NCBI RefSeq assembly: GCF_042646065.1
Contig: NZ_JBHRTA010000037.1
Coordinates: 124,001-188,000 of the forward strand
Reading direction: 5' to 3'
DNA from: Parapedobacter deserti
Lineage (GTDB): Bacteria > Bacteroidota > Bacteroidia > Sphingobacteriales > Sphingobacteriaceae
Length of the DNA stretch: 64,000 bases
Below are positions 34,903 to 43,268 of the stretch, piece after piece. The notes below the pieces were generated by a model. That model saw only the letters and a program-made list of their open reading frames with translations. It made no database searches and had not been told where the DNA came from. Every line of letters begins with the position of its first letter. Within the stretch, counting starts at the first letter, position 1. A program made the position numbers and the translations under genes.

Positions 34903-37365
34903 TTAAAATTTGACGTTCAGCCCCAGAAGAAAATTAGTAGTGGCCTGCGGATAATAAAAGTTGTAGTCCACCCGATTTGTCTCGGACAGGTAATACCCCC
35001 ATGTGTATCCGCTGGCCGAGTACTTCTCGTTGAACACGTTGTTTACGAGCAATGTCACCCCCACGTTTTTCAGTTGCCAAAAGGAGGTATGGTATGCAAT
35101 ACGAACGTTATTCACGAAAAAGCCATTTATGCTCCGGCTTTCATTGCCGGTATTGTCTAAGTACTGCCGCGATACATATTTACTCAGCAACGCCAGTTCG
35201 ACGGGTTTCCATGGTCTGACGCTAAGCTCGTTTGAAGCCACCCAATCCGGGGAAAACGAAATATCAGTGGTTTCGTAGAAGTGTTGGACGTCACCGACCA
35301 CTTCGGTAAAGTTTTTGATTTTGTTCCGGCTGAAGGCCAATGTCCCTCCCCACGTAAACCAGCCAATGGGTGTCCATCGGCCATCAAATTCCAGCCCGAT
35401 GCGGTAACTGTCGTCTACATTCGTCCGCAACGTGCTGCCCACATCGTTAAGTTGGCCGGTGAGTACCAACTGATTTTTGTATAGCATCGCGTAGCCGTTC
35501 ACGCCGATGTCGAAACGCTGCGACCGGGTGCGGTAACCGGCTTCGATATTATGCAATTGCTCGGCTTTCGGCGTCTGCTCGACCGGCCAATCAGTGAAGT
35601 CGCTGCGCACCGGCTCCTTGTTGGCCAGCGCATAAGAAGCGTACACATTACTTGCCGACGACAACTGGTAGGTTACGCCGACCTTGGGATTGAAGAAGTC
35701 AAACGTAGCATCTTGTGTAATGTCGCGCAAGTCATTATCTATGCCGAAAATCGCATAATCGATATGCCTGTATTGTAAATCCGCAAACAAAAACAACTTA
35801 TCTAATTGGTAAGCGGCTTTTAAATAGGTATTGAAATCTTTCTTGGTCGCATTTCCGTCATAATAGCGGTAGGACGTCCCGAAGCTGCCGTCTAGGTTTT
35901 GGGAATAACTGCCGTCCGTAAACAGGGGATGTTGCGCCCAGACGATGTCACCATAATGCCCGCCTTTATATTCGTGGTAGCCACCTCCCCATGTGAATTC
36001 AATGCCGCTTCCATTTTTATAGACAAGCGAGTAAGTGCCCCCATAAAAATGGTTGTCCAGCCAACGCTGGCGTACCAAATCCAGTGTGTTAATATCATAG
36101 CCATTTACTGTTATGGGAGATAGACCATATTCGGCATACGCGTCGCTATCACGGAATTGTTCATAATAGCCCTTACCCCGGGTATAATGCAATGCGGTGT
36201 TTAGCGTCAATTGGCCGGTCAGGGCCGATGAAAACAGCAACTGGTAATGGGTTTGCTGGTAGTTATCCGTCTCGTTATCATATAGATATTTATTATACCT
36301 CCGGTCAGACCGGAGCAGGTTTTCAAGTTCATAGCCCGTTAACCCATCATCGCCTGCATACGCTTCCATCGCTTCCTTGTCGCCCGTAAGCCTTGATTCC
36401 GGTGTGCCGTACCACGCCTGATAAGTCTTCTCTTTTCCGCCGAACACGTTGGCGCGCAACAAGCTGTTTCGACCATGCCATGCACCGGATAGGAAGAACG
36501 ACTGCAGATCGGATGTGGCCCGGTCGATATAGCCGTCACTTTCAATCCGGGAAAGCCGCCCATCGAAACTAAAGTTGCCATCGATCAAGCCGGTGCCGAT
36601 ACGCAGGGTGTTTTTCCACGTATTGTACGAACCAAACGAGTTGTCCATTTCGGCGTATGGCATTTCGTTGAGCGTATTGGTCTGAATATTGAGGCTCGCA
36701 CCAAACGCACCGGCACCATTGGTGGAAGTGCCCACTCCCCGTTGGATCTGGATGTTGTCAATAGAGGATGCAAAATCAGGCAAGTTGATGAAAAACGAGC
36801 CGAGACTCTCTGCGTCATTAAGCGGTATGCCATTGACGGTCACGTTCGTCCGTTGAGCATCGCTCCCCCGGATGCGCATGCTGGTATATCCGATCCCCGC
36901 GCCGGCATCAGAGGAGATCACCACACCGGGCGTCTGGTCAAGCAGATAGGGGATATCCTGCCCAAGGTTATTTTTCGCAATGTCGGCCTTACTTAGGTTT
37001 TTGTAGGTGGTAGCAGTATTCTCTGTGGCCCGCGTTGCCTGTACAATCACTTCGTCGGTAAGTAACATGGCTCTTGCTAGTGAAAAACTGACCTGCTGCT
37101 CACCAGCGAGCAGGACCTCTTTGGTAAGAGGCTCGTACCCGATGTGGCTCACCGAGACGGCGTACGTGCCTGCTTTCAGGTTATTTATGACCGCCCGCCC
37201 TCCTGCATCCGTCTGGCCTCGGTAGGCGGTACCCTTGAGATGTACCGAAGCTCCCATCATTGGCCTTCCGTCTTCATTCAATACCACCACTGTCATACTG
37301 TGTTGTGCCATGGCAATGCCCATGTGTAGGATCACTGCAATCGCTGCGATTGATTTTCCGATCAT
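34903..37365 (-). CDS. TonB-dependent outer-membrane receptor under TPP riboswitch control (thiamine-type uptake)
   Basis: 820 residues. A signal peptide is followed by a carboxypeptidase-like domain (about 25-105), the plug (about 120-235, with VIVQATRATENTATTYKNLS, LLDQTPGVVISSDAG and RIRGSDAQRTNVTVNGIPL) and a beta barrel ending in TTNFLLGLNVKF with a C-terminal Phe. There is no SusD partner. A TPP riboswitch lies in its leader. TonB receptors under THI elements have been proposed as outer-membrane thiamine transporters in Bacteroidota, so the likely cargo is thiamine or a precursor. The sugar dehydrogenase starts 54 bases downstream and may be cotranscribed. Confidence 0.93.
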   Translation of the reverse strand: MIGKSIAAIAVILHMGIAMAQHSMTVVVLNEDGRPMMGASVHLKGTAYRGQTDAGGRAVINNLKAGTYAVSVSHIGYEPLTKEVLLAGEQQVSFSLARAMLLTDEVIVQATRATENTATTYKNLSKADIAKNNLGQDIPYLLDQTPGVVISSDAGAGIGYTSMRIRGSDAQRTNVTVNGIPLNDAESLGSFFINLPDFASSIDNIQIQRGVGTSTNGAGAFGASLNIQTNTLNEMPYAEMDNSFGSYNTWKNTLRIGTGLIDGNFSFDGRLSRIESDGYIDRATSDLQSFFLSGAWHGRNSLLRANVFGGKEKTYQAWYGTPESRLTGDKEAMEAYAGDDGLTGYELENLLRSDRRYNKYLYDNETDNYQQTHYQLLFSSALTGQLTLNTALHYTRGKGYYEQFRDSDAYAEYGLSPITVNGYDINTLDLVRQRWLDNHFYGGTYSLVYKNGSGIEFTWGGGYHEYKGGHYGDIVWAQHPLFTDGSYSQNLDGSFGTSYRYYDGNATKKDFNTYLKAAYQLDKLFLFADLQYRHIDYAIFGIDNDLRDITQDATFDFFNPKVGVTYQLSSASNVYASYALANKEPVRSDFTDWPVEQTPKAEQLHNIEAGYRTRSQRFDIGVNGYAMLYKNQLVLTGQLNDVGSTLRTNVDDSYRIGLEFDGRWTPIGWFTWGGTLAFSRNKIKNFTEVVGDVQHFYETTDISFSPDWVASNELSVRPWKPVELALLSKYVSRQYLDNTGNESRSINGFFVNNVRIAYHTSFWQLKNVGVTLLVNNVFNEKYSASGYTWGYYLSETNRVDYNFYYPQATTNFLLGLNVKF

Positions 37366-37435
37366 TTTCTAATTTTGAATTTAGTTAAACACCACTGCCA
37401 TAAGGGGTTCATGACAGCACAATGAGTTAACTTAC

Positions 37436-37540
37436 CTTCCCTACGCCGGCATTATCCGGATCAGGTGCTTGGCACAAAAGCGCCAATGGGTATAATCTCA
37501 GCCTTTATTTGTGTTTGTTGCCGCAAACAAGGCACCCCTA
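37436..37540 (-). promoter_or_regulatory. TPP riboswitch (THI element)
   Basis: On the minus strand the conserved core is complete: GGGGTGCC, then GGCTGAGATTATACCC, ACCTGATCCGGATAATGCC and GGCGTAGGGAA. The variable P3 arm is TTGTTTGCGGCAACAAAC. About 70 bases separate it from the TonB receptor start. ACCCCT at 37403-37408 (minus strand) can pair with AGGGGT of the 5' P1 strand (37534-37539), a possible expression platform. No clear U-run terminator is seen, so control may act on translation. Confidence 0.95.
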
Positions 37541-37551
37541 AATGATGGCGC

Positions 37552-37583
37552 CAAAGGTAGGTTTTTTTTTATTTTATAACAAA
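37552..37583 (-). promoter_or_regulatory. Promoter of the riboswitch-TonB receptor transcript
   Basis: On the minus strand TTTG (37580-37583), 20 bases, then TACCTTTG (37552-37559): an ideal Bacteroidota promoter. The predicted start of transcription near 37546 falls just ahead of the riboswitch P1 stem. Confidence 0.85.
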
Positions 37584-37700
37584 CCTTGGTCATGCTATTT
37601 AAAACCGTTCTAAATATCTGCCTTTTACACGTTTTTGACAGAGGAGAGGTAGTAGATGTTGTACTTTTGTTACCGGAAATTAAGTGAGCATCGTATAATC

Positions 37701-38942
37701 TTGAAAAATCTCAAAGTCATAGCGTTCACCCACAAGCATGTGGAACTGAAGGATCTGGGCAATCTTGTGATTTGCAATGAGGAGCTGGAAAGCCGGCTCA
37801 TCAATCTGAAAAACAGCTTTGACATTCCTGAGATGTTTTACATTGGCACGTGTAACCGCGTAGAGTTCGTCTTTTACGGAGCACACGAGCTGCATTCCGA
37901 GTTTATCAAGGAATTTATGCATAAACTTAATTTTTGTGTTCCGTCTGAACGGCTGGAATGTTTTTTGGGGCAGGTAACCACCTACGAAGGCATTGATGCC
38001 CTTAACCACCTGCTACGGATGTCCTGTTCATTGGAAAGCCTCGTGGTGGGTGAAAAAGAAATCCTCGCCCAAGTGCGCAGGGCTTATGACCGCTGCCGTC
38101 GCTGCGGATTCACCGGAGACTTCTTGAGGCTGGTAATGGACCGCCTAGTAAAAACAGCCAAAGAAGTATACACTCATACGCGCATTTCCCGCAATCCGGT
38201 CTCTGTCGTTTCATTGGCCTATCGCAAATTGCGCGAAATCAAATTGCACGAAAATCCGCGCATCCTGATTATCGGAGCAGGCGAAACCAATCAGCATATC
38301 GCTAAGTACCTGCAAAAGCACCGGTTTTCAAATTTTGCGGTATTTAACCGTACATTGGAAAATGCGCACGCACTTAGCGCCGAACTTAAGGCAACGGCCT
38401 ATCCGTTGAGTGAGCTTCCTTATTATAAAGGTGGTTTTGACATTATGATCACCTGTACAGGATCTCCGGATGCTATTGTAGATGCAGCCCTTTATCAGTC
38501 GCTGCTCAGCGGGGAGACCGACAAAAAGGTCGTTGTAGACCTTGCCATACCAAACGACATACACGCCGATGTACTTGGCCAATTCCCGATACATTATATT
38601 GAGGTAAGTGGCCTTCAGGCCATAGCATCAAAAAATTTGCAGGAACGCTACGGCGAATTGGAACATGCCGAGCGGATCATTGCCAACAACATCCGTGAGT
38701 TCCTCCCTGTGCTTAAGCAACGGCGTGTGGAACTGGCCATGCGTGAAGTGCCGGAAAAAGTAAAAGAAATACGGTCTTTTGCCCTTAATGAAGTCTTTGC
38801 GACCGAAGTGAGTGCGTTGGATGCCAATTCACGGCAAGTGCTTGAGAAAGTGATCGATTACATGGAGAAAAAATACATCAAGGTACCCATGGTAATGGCG
38901 AAAGATATCCTGGTCAAGACTAGCCATTCCGACCTCAACTGA
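37701..38942 (+). CDS. hemA: Glutamyl-tRNA reductase
   Basis: 413 residues if started at TTG 37701 (reading MKNLKVIAFTHKHVEL), which places the catalytic Cys of FYIGTCNRVEF at 51, as in the family (about 50). An in-frame ATG at 37656 adds 15 unrelated residues and overlaps a possible -7 box TACTTTTG (37662-37669), so it may not be transcribed. Further motifs are SLVVGEKEILAQVRRAY, ILIIGAGETNQHIAKYL and the helical dimerisation domain. It makes glutamate-1-semialdehyde from Glu-tRNA, the first step of C5-pathway heme synthesis. hemC follows after 210 bases. Confidence 0.93.
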   Translation: MKNLKVIAFTHKHVELKDLGNLVICNEELESRLINLKNSFDIPEMFYIGTCNRVEFVFYGAHELHSEFIKEFMHKLNFCVPSERLECFLGQVTTYEGIDALNHLLRMSCSLESLVVGEKEILAQVRRAYDRCRRCGFTGDFLRLVMDRLVKTAKEVYTHTRISRNPVSVVSLAYRKLREIKLHENPRILIIGAGETNQHIAKYLQKHRFSNFAVFNRTLENAHALSAELKATAYPLSELPYYKGGFDIMITCTGSPDAIVDAALYQSLLSGETDKKVVVDLAIPNDIHADVLGQFPIHYIEVSGLQAIASKNLQERYGELEHAERIIANNIREFLPVLKQRRVELAMREVPEKVKEIRSFALNEVFATEVSALDANSRQVLEKVIDYMEKKYIKVPMVMAKDILVKTSHSDLN

Positions 38943-39141
38943 GCGTGTCATCCCGGATATATCCGCTCGGATAATGGACTTATTCGTCAAATTAAATTCC
39001 GCTAATCATCAGAAGCTTTCAGTGGCAGCGGAAATCGACAAACAGTGGAGCTTTCATGACTACCGATGTAAAAAGACACGAACGAATAGTTGCTTTTAAA
39101 ATGCAAAATCAAGTTAAATTGCATATAAAAGCGAATTTATC
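38943..39141 (+). other. hemA-hemC spacer with inverted repeat
   Basis: About 200 bases without a gene. It contains the palindrome CGGATATATCCG near 38953 and the arms TTCCGCT and AGCGGAA (about 38997-39043) around a loop that includes GAAGCTTTC. These may be a hemA terminator or a control element; no known family is recognised. The hemC promoter lies at the right end. Confidence 0.4.
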
Positions 39142-39149
39142 TAAGTTTG
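39119..39149 (+). promoter_or_regulatory. hemC promoter, nearly leaderless
   Basis: ATTG (TTG at 39119-39121), 20 bases, then TAAGTTTG (39142-39149). The ATG begins at 39153, so transcription would start at or very near the start codon. Confidence 0.7.
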
Positions 39150-39152
39150 CTT

Positions 39153-40790
39153 ATGCTAATAGAAGAACCCTTGACTAAAGCCGTTACGACGACCACCCAA
39201 AAGGTCGACCGTAGGCTTATTATCGGCACCCGGGGCAGTGAATTGGCCTTATGGCAGGCAAATTACGTCAAAAGCAAGTTGATGGACATCGGTATTGAGG
39301 CCGAGCTAAAAATTATAAAAACTCAGGGTGATATTGTACAGCACCTGCGGCTGGATAAACTTGAAGGGAAAGGGTTTTTCACAAAGGAATTGGAGGAAGA
39401 ACTTTTGAACGGCAGCATTGATCTTGCCGTACATTCGCATAAAGACCTACCTACCCAGCATCCCGAAGGGCTAACCATAGCCGCTGTCACGACACGGGAA
39501 GACCCCTCCGAATTGCTTATTATCCATAAAGACTGCGTAGATCATAAAAAACGGCTGGCCCTGAAACACAATGCCATCGTAGGCACATCATCCAACCGGA
39601 GAAAGGCCCAGTTGCTGGCCGTGCGTCCGGACCTCGAGTTTGACGACCTGAGGGGTAATGTGCTCACCCGCATCGAAAAGCTACGTGATGAAAACTATGA
39701 TGCCATCATGCTGGCCAAAGCAGGCATTACCCGCATCGGTGCAGATTTGACTGACTTCTATGTGGAAGAATTACCACCCGTTGAAATAATCCCGGCGCCT
39801 GCGCAGGGCGTACTGGCTGTCCAGATACGGGAAAACGACAAACAGCTCCATAGAATACTACAGGCCCTTAATGATACAGGCGTGGCGGATACCATCGCTG
39901 TTGAGCGCAGCGTGCTGCGCCTCTTCGATGCGGGCTGCCACGCTCCGCTGGGGTGCTATTGCCGCAAACAAAACGGCAAATATGAAGTATGGACGTCCAA
40001 GGCAGACCAAGACGGCGAATTCCCTGACCGCTTGTATCTGTCGGCTGATCATCCGGACGGATTGGCCGACCGAATCGCAGCAAAATTCGACAAGAACAGA
40101 AAGCTGCCAAACCATGTATTCATCACACGCGACCTATCGGAGGCAAGTTATTTTTACCGCGCAATGGCAAAACACGGTATCGCCGTGGACGGTCGCTCGC
40201 TGATCAAGATTTTCCCCATCATCAACAAGCTCGACCCGTATATCCTCAAATACGTAGACTGGATTTTTTTCGGAAGCAAAAACGGTATCGAGAATTTTTT
40301 CAGGCTCGAACCACGTCTCAGCAAGCGGACCAAATTTGCTGTTATCGGCCGTGGGTCGGAAGAAATGCTCAGGCAATTTGGCCATACCCCCAATTTTTCC
40401 GGCGAACGGCTGGGCATTAACATGAATGAAATTGCAGCGGAGTTCGCTAAGGTAGCGTCCGGTACAACTGTATTGATCCCCAGAGCCAAAGAATCGCTTG
40501 AGACCATTCAGAAGTCATTGACCGCAGACACAAAAATTATCAACCTACCCGTTTATCAAACCCGTATCGATACCAATGTCGACAAGTCTAATGCAGACGT
40601 ACTGATCTTTACCAGCCCAAGCAATGTGGAAGCATATTTTGTGGATAACCTGATAGATCCAGGCCAGAAAATTATCTGCATAGGCCGTTCAACCGGCAAA
40701 AAAATCGAGGAATTGGGGCTGCCATATATCCTTCCCTACTCTCCCGATGAAATCGGCTTGGCAGAAGCGGTGTTCGGCTTGGACTATTAA
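39153..40790 (+). CDS. hemC: Fused hydroxymethylbilane synthase and uroporphyrinogen-III synthase
   Basis: 545 residues from ATG 39153. Residues about 20-300 are HemC: RRLIIGTRGSELALWQANYV, HSHKDLPTQHPEGL, and the cofactor loop FDAGCHAPLGCYC with Cys262 for the dipyrromethane. Residues about 315-545 are a HemD domain: VFITRDLSEASYFYRAM, VDWIFFGSKNGIENF, and LIFTSPSNVEAYF. One polypeptide thus converts porphobilinogen to the linear tetrapyrrole and closes it to uroporphyrinogen III. Length is about the sum of both enzymes. The hemB start lies 16 bases downstream. Confidence 0.93.
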   Translation: MLIEEPLTKAVTTTTQKVDRRLIIGTRGSELALWQANYVKSKLMDIGIEAELKIIKTQGDIVQHLRLDKLEGKGFFTKELEEELLNGSIDLAVHSHKDLPTQHPEGLTIAAVTTREDPSELLIIHKDCVDHKKRLALKHNAIVGTSSNRRKAQLLAVRPDLEFDDLRGNVLTRIEKLRDENYDAIMLAKAGITRIGADLTDFYVEELPPVEIIPAPAQGVLAVQIRENDKQLHRILQALNDTGVADTIAVERSVLRLFDAGCHAPLGCYCRKQNGKYEVWTSKADQDGEFPDRLYLSADHPDGLADRIAAKFDKNRKLPNHVFITRDLSEASYFYRAMAKHGIAVDGRSLIKIFPIINKLDPYILKYVDWIFFGSKNGIENFFRLEPRLSKRTKFAVIGRGSEEMLRQFGHTPNFSGERLGINMNEIAAEFAKVASGTTVLIPRAKESLETIQKSLTADTKIINLPVYQTRIDTNVDKSNADVLIFTSPSNVEAYFVDNLIDPGQKIICIGRSTGKKIEELGLPYILPYSPDEIGLAEAVFGLDY

Positions 40791-40806
40791 ACGGAATGTG
40801 GACAGG

Positions 40807-41799
40807 ATGAAGAGAATGATCAACGACATAGTAAAAAGACCCAGACGGAACCGTAAATCTGCGGTGATCCGGAATATGGTGGAAGAAACTTACATCACAG
40901 CTTCTAACCTGATATTCCCGCTGTTTATTGTTGAGGGAAACAATATTAAATCTGAAGTTAGCTCGATGCCGGGCATCTATCGTTATTCGGTAGATAACCT
41001 GCTCCGTGAGGTGGAAAGCTGTATGAATCTTGGCCTCCATGCATTTGACCTGTTTCCCAACATCAACGAAGCACTTAAAGACAAAACCGCCTCGGAAAGC
41101 ATAAGAGAGGGAAGCTTGTATCTACAAGCCATTGCAGAAGTGAAACGCCACTTCCCCGAAGCATGTGTCATCACCGATGTGGCTATGGATCCATACAGCA
41201 GCGATGGACACGACGGTATTGTGGAAAACGGTGAAATACTCAACGACGAGACGCTGGAAATCTTAGGAAATATGGCCCTAGCCCACGCACAAGCCGGGGC
41301 TGACATCGTGGCCCCTTCGGACATGATGGACGGGCGTGTCGGGTACATCCGCAGGGTACTGGATGAAAACGGCTTTACCGACGTCTCATTGATGTCATAC
41401 ACAGCCAAATATGCCAGTGCGTTCTATGGCCCTTTCCGGGATGCGCTCAACTCGGCTCCCAAGCATGGCGACAAGAAGACCTATCAGATGAATCCGGCAA
41501 ACCAACGGGAGGCTTTGATCGAAGCGGAGCTCGACACGCAAGAAGGCGCAGATTTCCTGATGGTAAAGCCGGCGCTCGCTTATTTGGACGTCATTAAGCT
41601 GCTCAAAGACAATTTTGATTTACCCATTGCGGCTTACAACGTGAGCGGCGAATATGCCATGATCAAAGCATCGGCACGCAACGGCTGGCTCAACGAGCAA
41701 CGGGCCACCATGGAGGTGTTGATGGGGATCCGACGGGCAGGCGCTACGGCTATCCTCTCTTACCACGCCAAGGCGGTACTGGAACAAAAATGGCTATGA
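40807..41799 (+). CDS. hemB: Porphobilinogen synthase (delta-aminolevulinate dehydratase)
   Basis: 330 residues from ATG 40807; a longer in-frame start at 40747 lies inside hemC. The two active-site lysines are in SYTAKYASAFYGPFR and FLMVKPALAYLD. The metal loop reads DVAMDPYSSDGHDG: the cysteines of zinc enzymes are replaced by Asp and Ser, pointing to the magnesium-dependent type. It condenses two 5-aminolevulinates to porphobilinogen. Part of the hemA-hemCD-hemB-hemL cluster. Confidence 0.96.
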   Translation: MKRMINDIVKRPRRNRKSAVIRNMVEETYITASNLIFPLFIVEGNNIKSEVSSMPGIYRYSVDNLLREVESCMNLGLHAFDLFPNINEALKDKTASESIREGSLYLQAIAEVKRHFPEACVITDVAMDPYSSDGHDGIVENGEILNDETLEILGNMALAHAQAGADIVAPSDMMDGRVGYIRRVLDENGFTDVSLMSYTAKYASAFYGPFRDALNSAPKHGDKKTYQMNPANQREALIEAELDTQEGADFLMVKPALAYLDVIKLLKDNFDLPIAAYNVSGEYAMIKASARNGWLNEQRATMEVLMGIRRAGATAILSYHAKAVLEQKWL

Positions 41800-41871
41800 A
41801 ATGCGTTTTTTTTATTTTCAAGTTGACGTTTTAGATTTTTAGTTTTTAACAATTTTACCAACTTACACAGC

Positions 41872-43242
41872 ATGTTAGATGCGCTAAAAAAGGCCTTCGG
41901 AGGAAGTGATGAAACCCATTCGCCATCCGGCAAAAAGGGAGACATCTCTCGGGAGAAATCGGCAGAACTTTATGAAAAAGCCCGGCAGTATTTCCCCGGC
42001 GGCGTAAATTCGCCGGTACGCGCCTTTAAATCGGTGCATGGCACACCGCTGTTTATTGAACGGGGCGATGGGTGCTTCCTTTGGGACGCCGACGGAAATC
42101 AGTTTATCGACTTCTGCTGTTCCTGGGGGCCACTTATCTTGGGCCATAATCATCCAAAAATACGGGAGAAGGTTACCAAAGCGCTGGAAAAAGGACTAAG
42201 CTTCGGGGCACCGACCGCACTGGAAAATGAGCTTGCCGAACTTATTCTCAAGCATAATAAATATATTGACAAGCTGCGCTTCGTCAGTTCGGGAACCGAG
42301 GCGGTCATGTCAGCTATCAGGCTGGCAAGGGGATATACCGGCCGCGACAAAATCATTAAGTTCGAGGGTTGCTACCACGGGCATTCCGATTCATTGCTCG
42401 TCAAAGCCGGCTCAGGACTTGTAACGTTCGGCGAAACCTCATCTGCGGGCGTCCCAAAAGCCTTTGCGGATGAAACCATTGTCATTCCGCTCAATGACAA
42501 GCAAGCGGTCCACGCAGCTTTTTCCCAGTTTCAAGGCAAAATCGCAGCGATTATCATCGAAGGGGTACCGGCTAATAACGGCTTGCTTATCCAAGATCAC
42601 GACTACATCCATTTCCTTCGGAGTATCACAAAAGAAAACGGCAGCTTGCTGATTTTCGATGAGGTCATCACCGGTTTCCGCTTAGGCTTTGAAGGTGCTG
42701 CTGCATACTATGATGTACACCCGGATATAATTACATATGGAAAGATCATCGGTGGCGGCATGCCCGTAGGCGCATATGGGGCTTCGGCCGAGTTGATGAG
42801 CCACATTTCTCCTGATGGGGGCGTGTACCAGGCAGGTACACTATCTGGCAATCCGGTAGCCATGGCTGCAGGAATCGCCCAATTGACCGAACTTAAAGGA
42901 AGCGGGTTTTACAAGAACTTAAACCAAAAAACCTTCCAATTCGTGGAAGCCATCCAGCGGTATGCTACCGCGAAAAACTACAAAGTTTGGATATTCAACA
43001 TCGGATCCATCTTTTGGTTCGCATTTACTGACAAAGAAGCTATCCGGACGGCAGGCGATATCGACCACAACAGCATGGAATACTACAAAGTGTTCCATCG
43101 CGAACTGCTCAACCGCGGCGTGTATCTGGGCCCTTCAGGTTACGAAGTCGGCTTCGTGTCAGCAGCACACAACAAAACCGAATTGGAAAAGGCCAAGCGC
43201 GCGGTTTTTGAGAGTTTGGATGAGGTATTTAGACATAAATAA
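41872..43242 (+). CDS. hemL: Glutamate-1-semialdehyde 2,1-aminomutase
   Basis: 456 residues, about 25 longer at the N-terminus than most HemL (a polar lead before YEKARQYFPGGVNSPVRAF). PLP-site motifs are present: FVSSGTEAVMSAIRLARGYT, CYHGHSDSLLVKAGSG, LIFDEVITGFRLG, and the lysine in TYGKIIGGGMPVGAYG (Lys291). It turns glutamate-1-semialdehyde, made by HemA, into 5-aminolevulinate for HemB. It follows hemB by 72 bases and converges on argC. Confidence 0.96.
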   Translation: MLDALKKAFGGSDETHSPSGKKGDISREKSAELYEKARQYFPGGVNSPVRAFKSVHGTPLFIERGDGCFLWDADGNQFIDFCCSWGPLILGHNHPKIREKVTKALEKGLSFGAPTALENELAELILKHNKYIDKLRFVSSGTEAVMSAIRLARGYTGRDKIIKFEGCYHGHSDSLLVKAGSGLVTFGETSSAGVPKAFADETIVIPLNDKQAVHAAFSQFQGKIAAIIIEGVPANNGLLIQDHDYIHFLRSITKENGSLLIFDEVITGFRLGFEGAAAYYDVHPDIITYGKIIGGGMPVGAYGASAELMSHISPDGGVYQAGTLSGNPVAMAAGIAQLTELKGSGFYKNLNQKTFQFVEAIQRYATAKNYKVWIFNIGSIFWFAFTDKEAIRTAGDIDHNSMEYYKVFHRELLNRGVYLGPSGYEVGFVSAAHNKTELEKAKRAVFESLDEVFRHK

Positions 43243-43268
43243 ACGCACAATGCGACGTATGTTGAAGC

